Assembly (NCBI GenBank): GCA_018401695.1
Contig: JAGYKD010000001.1
Span: 1,180,016 to 1,244,015 of the forward strand
DNA length: 64,000 nt
DNA from: Flavobacteriales bacterium
GTDB taxonomy: Bacteria > Bacteroidota > Bacteroidia > CAIKAF01
Direction: 5' to 3'
Each line of letters opens with the position of its first letter. Position 1 is the stretch's first letter. Of the stretch, positions 18,122 through 26,966 are shown one piece after another. The position numbers and the translations under genes are program-made. The notes under the pieces were generated by a model, which was not told the DNA's origin, did no database searches, and worked only from the letters and a program-made list of their open reading frames with translations.

Positions 18122-18721
18122 TCAAAGATATTTTAAGGCAATGCGAATCCAATCTTCCACAGGTTGGTCCGGTTGAACTTCTTTCCCCGACTTTTGAAGG
18201 GCTTTGTCGATGGCGGCGCGGGTGAAGCCAAGGGCTTGGAGCGCCAAGGCGGCTTCATTTCTTACCGCTATATTTCCTCCGAAACCTAGGGCGTTTTCGG
18301 CGCTACCGTTGCTGCCTTCCAATTTGCCCACTTTGTCCTTCAGGTCAACCAAAATGCGTTCGGCAGAACGGGTACCAATGCCTTTAACCCGTTTTAAGGT
18401 GCCTAAATCTTCCTGCAAAATGGCGGTTTGGAGGTCTTCGGTGCGCAAGGCCGAAAGCATCATGCGGGCTGTGGCGGCACCAATGCCCGACACTCCAATA
18501 AGCAAACGAAACATTTCGCGCTCGCCGGCCTCTGCGAAGCCATAGAGCTGGTGGGCATCTTCCCGAATAACTTGGTGCACTAATATTTTGCCTGAGGCAT
18601 TGCCTTGGAGCTTGTCGTAGGTCTGCAAGGAAATGGAACAGAGATAACCCACTCCTTGTACGTCCACCACCACATGGGTAGGACTTATTTCCACAAACGA
18701 TCCGTTGAGATATTCTATCAT
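18122..18721 (-). CDS. ruvA: Holliday junction branch migration protein RuvA
   Basis: RuvA (199 residues) binds four-way DNA junctions as a tetramer and loads the RuvB motor in recombination repair. The N-terminal OB-fold starts MIEYLNGSFVEISPTHVVVDVQGVGYL, two helix-hairpin-helix segments follow (LIGVSGIGAATARMMLS and LKRVKGIGTRSAERILVDL), and the C-terminal domain (about 150-199, LGFTRAAIDKAL) is the RuvB-binding three-helix bundle. Its adjacency to sprA is a conserved Bacteroidota arrangement. Confidence 0.97.
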   Translation of the reverse strand: MIEYLNGSFVEISPTHVVVDVQGVGYLCSISLQTYDKLQGNASGKILVHQVIREDAHQLYGFAEAGEREMFRLLIGVSGIGAATARMMLSALRTEDLQTAILQEDLGTLKRVKGIGTRSAERILVDLKDKVGKLEGSNGSAENALGFGGNIAVRNEAALALQALGFTRAAIDKALQKSGKEVQPDQPVEDWIRIALKYL

Positions 18722-19176
18722 TTGGCCAAAAGTTCCCTTCCGTTGTCAGTTCTCGGAACTGAAACGCATTGAATTATTTTTCATTACACTGAAATTCAGC
18801 TTAGTACGGGTGCTTAATAGGCCAACAAAGATTATGGGCTGCCAAATATACAATGGATAATGGGAAATCCCTATGTTTCCTTTTGCAGAATCCTTTGCAT
18901 AAGGGTTAGAAAATGCAGCAAAAACAATGGAGCTAAGAAGGAGTAGACCCAACAACAGAAGATAGACGCGGCAGGGATGGATGCGGCAGCCCGGAGGGAC
19001 GCAAGCCACAGCGCCCGGCGGGTGGAGGCCCCCGAGGATTCGGGGGACCCCGTACCGCTTGGCGCTGTGTGCTTGGGGACCGAGGACTATAGCGGACAGC
19101 CCGGTTCAGCCGCCCCAAAAAAACGCAGCTAAGTAATTGAACCTAGCTGCGTATGCCTTATTTATGGCTCCGTGTA
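18722..19176. other. Intergenic stretch upstream of ruvA containing a structured element
   Basis: No gene is supported in these 455 bases. About 18746-18960 shows no notable feature except modest AT richness. The rest is the family C element at 18967-19116, which ends in a short A-run on the plus strand. Confidence 0.55.
18967..19116 (+). repeat. Family C structured intergenic element, copy 1
   Basis: It begins GCGGCAGGGATGGATGCGGC and ends GCGGACAGCCCGG-TTCAGCCGCCC, so GCGGC and GCCGC close the outside. An inner stem pairs CACAGCGCC (19007-19015) with GGCGCTGTG (19061-19069). Inside that is the hairpin CCCCCGA/TCGGGGG (19029-19035 with 19040-19046). Copies near 32.6 and 47.0 kb, and an inverted one near 41.2 kb, keep this architecture with different stem sequences. 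Confidence 0.75.
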
Positions 19177-19782
19177 TTAGCCTTCCAAACCTTGCACCAA
19201 ATCGCTTAAAGGTAGTCGGTTGCGGTTGGCCAACTCGCGGCTTAGGAAGGGCTCGTTTAGCTGGTCTGCGCTGCCGGGAAATCCTAAAGCAAAGCATACC
19301 CCGGGTTCAAAGGCTTCTTGCTCCGGCGCCAAGGCTTTGAATGCGTCGCTGTCGAATCCGCCCATAAGGTGGCCATAGATGCCCAATTCGGTGGCTTGGG
19401 TCATCATGGCCTGCATGGCTGCACCTAGGTCGAAGAGCGCGTGTCGATTGGGGCTGTCTTTGCCTGAAAAAAGGGTCCTGGCCCAAGCCATACCCAGGAC
19501 CGGTGCGTGGGTGGCCCAAGTTTGGTTGCCCGGTGCCAAGATGTCGACGATGCGCCGATGCATAGCTTCTCCTTTGCGGGCGAGCAGAAAGCGCCAAGGT
19601 TGGGCATTGGTGCTGCTGGGCGCCCAGCGGGCGGCCTCGAAGAGCAGGCTCAAATCGGCCTCGTTAAGCGGTTTGGAGTCAAAGGCTCGTGGACTCCAGC
19701 GCTTGCCAATAGCTGGAATCAGCTGCTTGGGAACCTCTTTGGTTTTTAGGTCGGTAAGTTGTTTAAAATCCATAGGGTTCAT
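19177..19782 (-). CDS. Nitroreductase-family FMN oxidoreductase
   Basis: A 201-residue FMN-dependent NAD(P)H oxidoreductase of the nitroreductase fold. The FMN-binding N-terminal motif RWSPRAFDSKPL is followed by LLFEAARWAPSSTNAQPWRFL, the classic serine/arginine phosphate and flavin contacts, and GAAMQAMMTQATELGIYGHLMGGFD in the second half. The ATG at 19782 overlaps the pirin stop codon as ATGA. The substrate (quinone, nitro compound or other) cannot be told from sequence. It is the last gene of a three-gene operon with a pirin and a receiver-like protein. Confidence 0.9.
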   Translation of the reverse strand: MNPMDFKQLTDLKTKEVPKQLIPAIGKRWSPRAFDSKPLNEADLSLLFEAARWAPSSTNAQPWRFLLARKGEAMHRRIVDILAPGNQTWATHAPVLGMAWARTLFSGKDSPNRHALFDLGAAMQAMMTQATELGIYGHLMGGFDSDAFKALAPEQEAFEPGVCFALGFPGSADQLNEPFLSRELANRNRLPLSDLVQGLEG

Positions 19783-20639
19783 CGCATAGGGATTTCCATG
19801 AGCAATACGTGGCTGTTTTGGTCGGCTTGGATTTGGAACTCCGAAGTATCCCACATGCCTAAGGCGTCGCGGCGTTGCAGTTTTTGCTGAGCTACCTGAG
19901 CTTCGCCTTCGATCATAAAGAGGTAGAGGCCGTTGCCCGGTTTTTGGAGCCGATAGCTGAGGTTTTTTCCTGCCTCAAGTTGGGTTTGATGAAACCAAAG
20001 GTCCTGGTTCACCCAAACGCCCGAGTCTTCCGGGTTGGGAGAAACCAACAATTGCCATTGGTTTTGCATACCTGCAGGTTCGAACTTTTTTTGATCATAG
20101 CGCGGGGTTAAATTGGGTGCACGCGGGAAGGCCCAGATTTGCAGAAAGCGTCCGGTTTGGTCTTTGTGGGCATTGTATTCGGAATGTTGGATGCCGGAAC
20201 CGGCGGTCATTACCTGCACTTCGCCGGCGGTGATTACGGCTTTGTTGCCCATGCTGTCTTGATGCTCTAAGGCTCCCTCCAATGGAATGGTAATGATTTC
20301 CATGTTGTCGTGTGGATGTCGGCCAAAGCCGGTACCTCCGGCGATGGTATCGTCGTTGAGCACCCTCAGCACGCCAAAGTGCATGCGCTCGGGGTTGTAG
20401 TATTGAGCAAAGCTAAAGCTATGGTAGGTTTTGAGCCAACCGTGGTCGGCGTGGCCGCGTGAGTTTGCGGGATGAAAAACGGTGTTCATGGTTTTGATTT
20501 CTTTGATGGGTAAATGATTGAATCCAACGTGTGGCGCCATTTCTTCTGCGGTGTTTTTTGAGGTGGCGCCAAGAGCGGGAGCAGCAGCCAACGCGGCAGC
20601 AGCTGCGGCTGAGCGTTTGAGGAATGACTTTCTGTCCAT
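19779..20639 (-). CDS. Pirin-family cupin protein with an N-terminal export-like segment
   Basis: A 286-residue bicupin. The metal site is visible as GRHPHDNMEI and GIQHSEYNAH, typical of pirins that bind iron and in some bacteria act as quercetin dioxygenases. The C-terminal pirin domain covers about 190-286. Unusually, the first 25 residues (DRKSFLKRS followed by an Ala-rich stretch to LGATS) look like a signal peptide, with an RK-SFLK pattern close to but not matching the twin-arginine consensus. Most pirins lack such a leader. It is two bases downstream of the small receiver-like gene and overlaps the nitroreductase. Confidence 0.85.
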   Translation of the reverse strand: MDRKSFLKRSAAAAAALAAAPALGATSKNTAEEMAPHVGFNHLPIKEIKTMNTVFHPANSRGHADHGWLKTYHSFSFAQYYNPERMHFGVLRVLNDDTIAGGTGFGRHPHDNMEIITIPLEGALEHQDSMGNKAVITAGEVQVMTAGSGIQHSEYNAHKDQTGRFLQIWAFPRAPNLTPRYDQKKFEPAGMQNQWQLLVSPNPEDSGVWVNQDLWFHQTQLEAGKNLSYRLQKPGNGLYLFMIEGEAQVAQQKLQRRDALGMWDTSEFQIQADQNSHVLLMEIPMR

Positions 20640-20641
20640 GG

Positions 20642-20971
20642 CTATGTCAATGTTTGGTTGTCTTCTTTTAGGCTATTCTCGGAATGCATCAAGGCTTGCT
20701 CCACCAACATGGGCAGCTCCTCGATGGGGCCAATGCGTCGCAGCCATTGCACTGCGCTGTGGCTGGCGTGGGCGGTTTGCATAAGCCAGCGGTCGGTGGT
20801 TTCGCCGAAACTGCCGCTTTGCACTACCAAGTCGAAAGGGAGCAGTTTGAGCAGGCGCATGGCAGCTGCCGCATCAAATGCACTAAGCACCTCGTGCTCC
20901 GGATGTTGCAGTATTTTGGCCAATTGAGGCAGGATGCTGTGTTGTGAACCGGTTATCAATATGCGTTTCAT
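20642..20971 (-). CDS. Small receiver-like or unknown protein
   Basis: A 109-residue protein starting MKRILITGSQHSILPQLAKIL. The beginning, the DLVVQSG strand and the alternation of strands and helices resemble a degenerate response-regulator receiver domain, but the phosphoacceptor Asp and the conserved Lys are not clear, so it may be only structurally similar. The gene ends two bases before the pirin gene, so they are probably one transcript. No function assigned. Confidence 0.65.
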   Translation of the reverse strand: MKRILITGSQHSILPQLAKILQHPEHEVLSAFDAAAAMRLLKLLPFDLVVQSGSFGETTDRWLMQTAHASHSAVQWLRRIGPIEELPMLVEQALMHSENSLKEDNQTLT

Positions 20972-21026
20972 ATAGTTGTACGTACAACTATTGTGCCAAA
21001 ATCAGGCATGACAAAGCGACGTTTTA

Positions 21027-22223
21027 TTAGGTGCGGCTTGGTCTGGGTCCGGCGGGTACATCCTTATGTCGTCGTTGCAATTCTTTGTGAATCAAGGCCA
21101 GTTCACGCCCGGTTTGACCCCGAACCGAGGTGTTTTCCCGTGCCCTGCGTTCCATGTAAGGAAGCAGTTCTTTTACCGGCCCATAAGGCACGTATTTGGC
21201 CACATGGTATCCTTGGTTGGCCAAATTGAAGGAAATATGGTCGCTCATGCCCAACAATTGCGCAAACCATACGGCAGGAGCATTGGAAGGAAGGCCCAAA
21301 GCGGCCATTTGGGCCACGGCTTTGAGGCAGCTTGCTTCGTTGTGGGTGCCCAAAACACTATGAATGCGGTGATGGTTTTGGAGGCAATAGGTACATGCGG
21401 CATCGAAGTCTCGGTCGGTGGCTTCTCTGTTGGGTTGGATAGGGTCCGGGTATCCTTTAGCGGCAGCGCGTTCCCTTTCTTTTTCCATATATGCCCCTCT
21501 TACCAGTTTAGCTCCAATGAAAAAGCCTTCGCTTTCGGCTTTTTGGTGCAGGGACTTTACATACTCCAACCGATCGTGCCTATACAATTGTATGGTGGTG
21601 ACTGCCAAAGGGATTTGAGTATTGAAACGCCGCATCATCTGTTCTGCCAAAAAGTCAATGGCCCCCTGGAGCCAACTTTCTTCGGCATCGATAAGCACCG
21701 GCACCGAATGGTCTTGAGCGGCTAAGAAAATGCGTTCCACCCGGTTTTGCACCCTCTGCCAAGCGGCGGTATCGGCTGAAAGCAGGTTTTGGCCCAAACT
21801 CACTTTTTCCAATAAATCTTTAGAGGCGATTCCGGTAGTTTTAAACACGGCAAAAGGGATGCGTTCTTCGCCGGCCGCCCTCACAACGGTACGGATAATT
21901 TCATCGGTAGATTTGTCGAAGCTGGCTTCGTTGTTTTGCCCTTCTACCGAATAGTCGAGAATGGTTCCGGTTCGGTGGCTCCCCAAAGCACGAATTACGG
22001 GTTCGCAGGCCTCAATGGTTTCTCCACCAACAAATTGACGAAAAATCGTTTTTTTAATGAGCCCTTTGACCGGCAACCCGGCCTGGAGGGCCCAACTGCT
22101 CAGTTTGCTCCCCATGCTCACCAATTCCGGTTTGGACAGAAGCTGAAACAATAAACGAGCCTGGCGCAGATCCGCGTCTGATTTGCCGGCGAATGCCACT
22201 TTTGTATCTTCAAACGACACCAT
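21027..22223 (-). CDS. Proline dehydrogenase (monofunctional PRODH)
   Basis: A 398-residue FAD-dependent proline dehydrogenase that converts proline to pyrroline-5-carboxylate and feeds electrons to the quinone pool. Family motifs include VLIDAEESWLQGAIDFL, the Lys-containing GAKLVRGAYMEKERERA strand that contacts FAD, and VLGTHNEASC near the C-terminal third, with YGPVKELLPYMERRARENTSV at the end for substrate binding. It lacks the P5C dehydrogenase half of PutA, as is usual in Bacteroidota. It is transcribed divergently from aroB with a 91-base shared promoter region. Confidence 0.93.
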   Translation of the reverse strand: MVSFEDTKVAFAGKSDADLRQARLLFQLLSKPELVSMGSKLSSWALQAGLPVKGLIKKTIFRQFVGGETIEACEPVIRALGSHRTGTILDYSVEGQNNEASFDKSTDEIIRTVVRAAGEERIPFAVFKTTGIASKDLLEKVSLGQNLLSADTAAWQRVQNRVERIFLAAQDHSVPVLIDAEESWLQGAIDFLAEQMMRRFNTQIPLAVTTIQLYRHDRLEYVKSLHQKAESEGFFIGAKLVRGAYMEKERERAAAKGYPDPIQPNREATDRDFDAACTYCLQNHHRIHSVLGTHNEASCLKAVAQMAALGLPSNAPAVWFAQLLGMSDHISFNLANQGYHVAKYVPYGPVKELLPYMERRARENTSVRGQTGRELALIHKELQRRHKDVPAGPRPSRT

Positions 22224-22249
22224 GGAATAGGATGCATTTTAGCAAGAAA

Positions 22250-22257
22250 CAAACCTA
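22250..22257 (-). promoter_or_regulatory. Candidate -7 box of the proline dehydrogenase gene
   Basis: On the minus strand TAGGTTTG matches the Bacteroidota sigma-ABfA -7 consensus TAnnTTTG and lies 26 bases upstream of the start codon. No clear -33 TTG at the ideal spacing is visible. Confidence 0.45.
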
Positions 22258-22289
22258 CAGCAAAAATGTTAGCCTTACATTAGGTATTG

Positions 22290-22297
22290 TACCTTTG
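22290..22297 (+). promoter_or_regulatory. Candidate -7 box of aroB
   Basis: TACCTTTG matches TAnnTTTG and lies 17 bases before the aroB ATG, so the leader would be very short. TTAG at 22269-22272 is a possible weak -33 element 17 bases upstream. Confidence 0.5.
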
Positions 22298-22314
22298 TAC
22301 CCAAGAATTGACTT

Positions 22315-23382
22315 ATGTATCTCGTAACGGAGCACTATCCGGTATATTTTGAAAAAGAATCCCTATCCTACTTTAAGGAGTTTCTTGAAAAAAAATGCAG
22401 CAAGCGCCAAGTGTTTGTTTTAACCGATACCAACACCAGGAAGCATTGTTGGCCAAAGATTTCGGGTATGTTTGCCGGGTTTGAACCGCCCAAAGTGCTT
22501 ACAGTTCCCGCCGGCGAACCCGCCAAAAACTTCGATACCGTGCAATCGGTATGGAAGCAATTGCTGGAAATGGAGGCCCGACGCGATGCCCTGTTTATTA
22601 ATTTGGGCGGGGGAATGATTAGTGATTTGGGCGGTTTGGCGGCCTCGCTGTTTAAGCGCGGCCTTCCTTTTATTCATATTCCTACCAGTTTGTTGGGCAT
22701 GCTCGATGCCTCCGTAGGCGGAAAAACCGGCGTGGACTTTTTAGGCCACAAAAACATGGTTGGCCTATTCTCCAATCCCGAAGCTGTATTTATTTGGGAC
22801 GGATTTTTGGATACGTTGCCTAGTGAGCAGCGCAGGTCAGGTATGGCCGAAGCCTTTAAGCATGCCTTAATCGACAACAACGGCTATTGGTGCTACCTTA
22901 AAAAATCGGTGCATGAATCCTTATCCTACGATCGACTGATTTTTAAATCCTTGGAGATTAAGAAAAAAATAGTGGACCGAGACCCCAAAGAAGGCAACGA
23001 ACGCAAAAAGCTCAACTTTGGGCACACCATAGCCCATGCCATAGAAAGTTATGCCTTGGCCACGCCCGGCCATCCTCCGGTTTTGCATGGCGATGCGGTG
23101 GCAGCAGGTATGATTGCCGAGTCTTATATCTCCTGGAAAATGGGTCAGTTGAGCAAGGAATGCCTGGACGAAATTAGGGAAGTCCTTGGCGGTTATTTCC
23201 CACGCATTGCCATGCAACTCGAACAGGTGGAGCCCATGCTGCAGTTCATGGGCAACGACAAAAAGAACACTGAGAAAGCGCTCAATTTTACCTTGCTGGA
23301 CTGCCTCGGCGGGGCAGTAGTGAATCAAAACGTTCCACCTGCCCTGGTACGCGAGTCTTTAAACTATTATGCCTCGTTGTGA
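22315..23382 (+). CDS. aroB: 3-dehydroquinate synthase
   Basis: Second enzyme of the shikimate pathway, converting DAHP to 3-dehydroquinate with NAD and a divalent metal. In 355 residues the family motifs are clear: LGGGMISDLGG for NAD, KRGLPFIHIPTSLLGMLDASVGGKTGVDF for substrate and metal, GMAEAFKHALI, and the metal histidines in NFGHTIAHAIES and HGDAVAAGM. It is coupled to the next gene by a GTGA overlap, forming an aroB-aroA operon for chorismate and aromatic amino acid synthesis. Confidence 0.96.
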   Translation: MYLVTEHYPVYFEKESLSYFKEFLEKKCSKRQVFVLTDTNTRKHCWPKISGMFAGFEPPKVLTVPAGEPAKNFDTVQSVWKQLLEMEARRDALFINLGGGMISDLGGLAASLFKRGLPFIHIPTSLLGMLDASVGGKTGVDFLGHKNMVGLFSNPEAVFIWDGFLDTLPSEQRRSGMAEAFKHALIDNNGYWCYLKKSVHESLSYDRLIFKSLEIKKKIVDRDPKEGNERKKLNFGHTIAHAIESYALATPGHPPVLHGDAVAAGMIAESYISWKMGQLSKECLDEIREVLGGYFPRIAMQLEQVEPMLQFMGNDKKNTEKALNFTLLDCLGGAVVNQNVPPALVRESLNYYASL

Positions 23383-24575
23383 AACTTAGCTTTCGAGGTA
23401 GCATCGGTGCTGCCAGCGTTGTTTTGCCTTGGTCCAAGAGCCTGGCCAACCGCCATGCAGTCCTTTGGGCTTGTTCCGGCCATGCCCTTCCCGAGATGCT
23501 GCATGAGCCTTCTATGCCACAAGACGTTCGTCTTTTGGCAAAGGCATTGGAGGCTCCCTATGGAGGAACCTTGAACTTAGGTATGGGAGGAACCACGCTT
23601 CGATTTTTTATGGCTCGAGCTTTACTCTTCCATGCACCGACTTCCATTGATGTACACCCAAGGTTGCAAAATCGGCCCATTCAACCCTTGGTTGAGGCGC
23701 TGACTCAATTGGGCATGACAATCGATGCCGGATGGCCCAAGCGGTTAATTCCTCCCAAAGTCACTCATAATCAGGTAAAACTCGACTCCTCTGTATCCTC
23801 CCAGTTTCTTTCGGCCTTACTTTTGGTGGGCGCCTTTATGCCTCATGGGTTGTTGGTAGAATTGCAAGGCCCTGTAGCCAGCAGTTCCTACCTTGAGTTG
23901 ACCCTGCAATGCTTGGACGCATGGGGCATTCGGTACCAACGCAGCCCCAAGGCGTTTGAGGTCTTTCCCGGCTATCGGAAACCGGCATGCTTTCCATTGG
24001 AAGCCGATTGGTCTTCGGCCATTTACCCGCTCATGCTCTCCGGATTACAACAAAGGTCTTTGAGAATGGAGGGCTTGCGGAAAAACTCCGGACAGCCGGA
24101 CGAGGCATTGCTTGCCCTTTTGCCGGCCTTAGGCATGGAATGGGACGGTGCGGCCCACTGGAAAGCCGTCCCGGGGAGCCCAAAGCCGCTGCATTTAGAT
24201 TGTGAAGCCTGCCCCGACTTAGTTCCCGGCTTGGTAGTATGGCTTTTGATGCGCGGCACCCCGTTCCACCTAAGCGGTTTGGACACCTTACCCGGCAAAG
24301 AATCGAACCGAATTGAGGCCTTGGCACGCGCTGCGGAAAAAGCCCATCGACCGCTAAAGAGCAGCAGTCGGCATCTGGCCTGGAATGGGGAAGGGGCGGA
24401 CCAAGGCGGCGAAGAACTACAGCTGTCGGCAGAGAACGACCATCGGCTGGCCATGGCCTACCCCGGCTTTGCGCATCGGTTTAAGGTGGTGAGCCTGGAA
24501 GGTTGGGAAGAAGTAAGAAAGTCCTTTCCGGGATTTTGGGCGCAGTGTAGTGGGTTGTTGAGGATGGAGAAGTAG
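23379..24575 (+). CDS. aroA: 3-phosphoshikimate 1-carboxyvinyltransferase (EPSP synthase)
   Basis: Sixth enzyme of the shikimate pathway, joining shikimate-3-phosphate with phosphoenolpyruvate. Visible motifs are PWSKSLANRHAV (the catalytic Lys of the KSxxNR motif), GMGGTTLRFFMA in place of the usual LGNAGTAxR, QNRPIQPLVEAL, and SSVSSQFLSALLL. It starts with GTG overlapping the aroB stop. At 398 residues it is short for the roughly 410-440 family, and some segments diverge, for example the ENDHRLAMA motif is kept but the GTTLR loop is altered. Still the likely functional copy. Confidence 0.9.
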   Translation: MKLSFRGSIGAASVVLPWSKSLANRHAVLWACSGHALPEMLHEPSMPQDVRLLAKALEAPYGGTLNLGMGGTTLRFFMARALLFHAPTSIDVHPRLQNRPIQPLVEALTQLGMTIDAGWPKRLIPPKVTHNQVKLDSSVSSQFLSALLLVGAFMPHGLLVELQGPVASSSYLELTLQCLDAWGIRYQRSPKAFEVFPGYRKPACFPLEADWSSAIYPLMLSGLQQRSLRMEGLRKNSGQPDEALLALLPALGMEWDGAAHWKAVPGSPKPLHLDCEACPDLVPGLVVWLLMRGTPFHLSGLDTLPGKESNRIEALARAAEKAHRPLKSSSRHLAWNGEGADQGGEELQLSAENDHRLAMAYPGFAHRFKVVSLEGWEEVRKSFPGFWAQCSGLLRMEK

Positions 24576-24617
24576 GCTTAGGGGGCCTAGGTTTCATATT
24601 TCAATCGTTTATTCTAT

Positions 24618-24764
24618 CCGGCCTTTGTTCCGGCCAGCCTTGCCCCTGCTTGGTTTGGGGGGCCTGCGGTGGCTTGGCCAAAGCATCGGGTCGTCCATAG
24701 ACCTCCCCAAACCAAAGCATCGGCTGCGGCGGGTCCTCCCTTAAGGCCGGGAGGCTATTCTGTG
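24618..24764 (+). repeat. Family B GC-rich repeat, copy 1
   Basis: It contains CGGCC-TTGTTCCGGCCAGCC followed by TTGCCCCTGCTTGGT, and ends in GGGTCCTCCCTTAAGGCCGGGAGGC. The first part recurs at 26772-26883 in the same orientation. The end resembles the end of family A copy 2 on the plus strand (GGGTCCTCCGCTTGGGCC), so families A and B may be related. Confidence 0.65.
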
Positions 24765-25011
24765 TAGTTTTTTTATTCTATTGATTCGTTTCAATATAAG
24801 TTTTTGAAAGATTTAGCATAAAACAAATTATTTAGGGATTCTTTTATCTGGGCAGCACTCCGTGCCCACCCACAAGGCAAATTTCGCATTTTTCAAAGCC
24901 AAAACCGTTTATTAAACGCTTGTAAACGTTTAGGCCAACCGTTTCCGGTAGAGCTTAGAGTATATGTACTTCAAAATATTGCCCCCTCCTGACGCTTCGG
25001 TAAGGACCTAA

Positions 25012-25231
25012 GGCCCGGCCCAAACGGAGGAACGCTGACGCTTCGCACTGGCGCTTCGGCCAGTATCATAGGGTCAGGACTAAAAGCAGCTGAAGTACCA
25101 AGCTAGCCGCCCTTGGGCGAGGATTCCGACCTTAGGGAGGAGCCCGCAGCCTTAGGGCGGCTTGCTTGGTACAAAAGTTTTCCGGAGCAAGGGCCGGATA
25201 CGGAGGGTAAATACGATATGGGCGAGGGCCC
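25012..25231 (+). repeat. Family A GC-rich dispersed repeat, copy 3 (diverged)
   Basis: It begins GGCCCGGCCCAAACGGAGGA and ends GGGCCGGATACGGAG...ATGGGCGAGGGCCC, as do copies 1 and 2, but the interior is longer and mostly different. The bracket GCCGCCC...GGGCGGC sits where copy 1 has GCCGCAC...GTGCGGC. Confidence 0.65.
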
Positions 25232-25386
25232 AAAAAACCAAAATGTATAATCGATTTCTGAATTTGTGGTGGCTGTTTCATAAATCAAAAGGCATGGTCG
25301 TGCCAGATCTGCAAGCTGTAAATCATGCAAATCACGTCCCTAAACACGCCGGAATAGATAATAAAGCCTTACTTCGGTCTGTTACA

Positions 25387-26661
25387 TTATGGCTCTAAAT
25401 AGCTATGCAAGTCCCACGCTTGGATGTGTTTGATTCCGTTATTGTTACCAAACTTCACATCATCTAAGGACACTATAATTTTTTCGTAGTGGTCGGGTAT
25501 GGCTTCTAATGCGCTGTATTCTCGCTTTTGGGTCAACTCGTTGTTCAGTAGGTAGCTGCTCTGCACATAAACGAGCCGATCGGCTTTTTTTGCAACAAAA
25601 TCCACTTCTTTGTTTGGCAAAACCCCTACGTAAACCTTGAATCCGGAACGTCTTAATTGAAGATACACCAAGTTTTCCAGTAGATATCCTGTTCCATAAG
25701 CGAAGCCGCTGAACAAAAAGTTTTTGTAAGCCAAGTCATTGCAATAGTACTTTACATTGCCGGCAATGGTTTCTTTGCCTCTGATTTCATATCGCTCTAC
25801 TTTGTGGATAATAAAAGCGTCTTCAATATACCCAAGATAGGAAGATACTGTATCGTATGTAGTTTTCTTTCCTTTGGTTTTAAAATAGTTGGTTATATTG
25901 TTCAAGGACATCAATTGCGACGCGGTATTGACCACGTACACAAACAGGGCTTCCAATAGCTTGGGATCCTTTATTGCCTGCCGCTGGATAACATCGCGAA
26001 GCAACACCGTGTCGCGAAGGGCCGCAACATAATGCTGTTTCGTCTCTTCGTTGGGCAATGAGAACAATTCCGGCAAACCACCGCTTTGCATGTAGCTTAT
26101 GTAAGCCGCCTTAGTATTTTCAAGTGCATTGATTCCTAGAAATTCAACATAGCTGAATGGGAATACCTCAAAGCTTATATACCTGCCAGATAGCATGGTG
26201 GCCAATTCGCCCGAAAGCATGTTCGAATTTGAGCCGCTGATGAAGAGCTCGTAGTCCTCGGCAAAATTTTGGGCATAAGAATTAACCAAAAACTCCCAGC
26301 CATGAATGTTCTGTATTTCATCAATAAAAAGGTAAATCTTGCCGGTGGGCTTTAGGCATTCCTTATACTGTTTTATAAGTGCATCTAAGGCTTTGTAATC
26401 CTTTATCTCATCAAATTCAATAAATTCTTTGTTAATAAAGAAAATATTGGTTTTCGGTATTCCATTTTGGATAAAGCGGTAGGCAATTTGCCTAAGCAAA
26501 TAACTTTTACCTGCCCTCCGCTGCCCTACCAAGACCTTTACAAGGGAATTGTTACAGAACTGCAGAATTTTATTTAGGTATTCCATCCGTAAATAACCCA
26601 GCCTTGGACTAGGATTATCCCAGAAGTTATATTTTGAAAAAGCCGAATAGAATTCGTCCAT
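25387..26661 (-). CDS. AAA-family ATPase with DUF4143 domain
   Basis: A 424-residue protein of the archaeal-type AAA ATPase/DUF4143 family, common but of unknown biochemical role in Bacteroidota. Walker A is GQRRAGKS at 46-53 and Walker B is IYLFIDEIQN at about 119-128, followed by a sensor-like HGWE. The C-terminal DUF4143 part has the nuclease-like signature EVDFVAKKADRLVYVQ near 365-380. These genes are often scattered and transferred between genomes. It stands alone, flanked on both sides by family B repeats and by one family A repeat. Confidence 0.88.
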   Translation of the reverse strand: MDEFYSAFSKYNFWDNPSPRLGYLRMEYLNKILQFCNNSLVKVLVGQRRAGKSYLLRQIAYRFIQNGIPKTNIFFINKEFIEFDEIKDYKALDALIKQYKECLKPTGKIYLFIDEIQNIHGWEFLVNSYAQNFAEDYELFISGSNSNMLSGELATMLSGRYISFEVFPFSYVEFLGINALENTKAAYISYMQSGGLPELFSLPNEETKQHYVAALRDTVLLRDVIQRQAIKDPKLLEALFVYVVNTASQLMSLNNITNYFKTKGKKTTYDTVSSYLGYIEDAFIIHKVERYEIRGKETIAGNVKYYCNDLAYKNFLFSGFAYGTGYLLENLVYLQLRRSGFKVYVGVLPNKEVDFVAKKADRLVYVQSSYLLNNELTQKREYSALEAIPDHYEKIIVSLDDVKFGNNNGIKHIQAWDLHSYLEP

Positions 26662-26966
26662 AGGGTAAAGTGTTCCTTAAAGATATGCTTTTTTCTTTTG
26701 CAAAAGAAAGTATGGCGAGCTCTCCTTTCTCATTTTCGGGCCTTTCCTCCGTAACGGCATCTTTTTCTCTACCCGGCCCTTGTTCCGGCCAGCCTTGCCC
26801 CTGCTTGGTGTGTGGGCCTGCAGTGGCTTGCTTGAAGCAGGGGGTAGTCCATAGGACCCTAACGCAGCGTAGGGACCATCCCAATCAGTTCCCTAGATTG
26901 AGATCCAAGGCAGTCCCGAATAATTCACCGGGGAATTTCCATTAAACAGAAGGCGGAGCATGCTGC
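26662..26966. other. Intergenic stretch holding a family B repeat
   Basis: The 305 bases between the ATPase start and the histidine kinase stop contain the repeat at 26772-26883 and nothing else I can support. Confidence 0.5.
26772..26883 (+). repeat. Family B GC-rich repeat, copy 2
   Basis: It shares TTGTTCCGGCCAGCCTTGCC and CCTGCTTGGTxTGxGGGCCTGC with the copy at 24618 in the same orientation; the two sit on either side of the ATPase gene. The 3' half differs. Confidence 0.65.

Larger units (their letters stand above)
24576..25386. other. Long intergenic stretch with two repeat elements
   Basis: This 811-base space lies between convergent aroA and the ATPase gene. It holds a family B repeat at 24618-24764, an AT-rich unremarkable segment at about 24765-24980, and a family A repeat at 25012-25231. 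No open frame here has protein character. Confidence 0.55.

Noticed and set aside
18746-19009. 87-codon minus-strand frame downstream of the family C element
   Set aside because: The frame's start overlaps the repeat, and the protein has no signature beyond a hydrophobic stretch.
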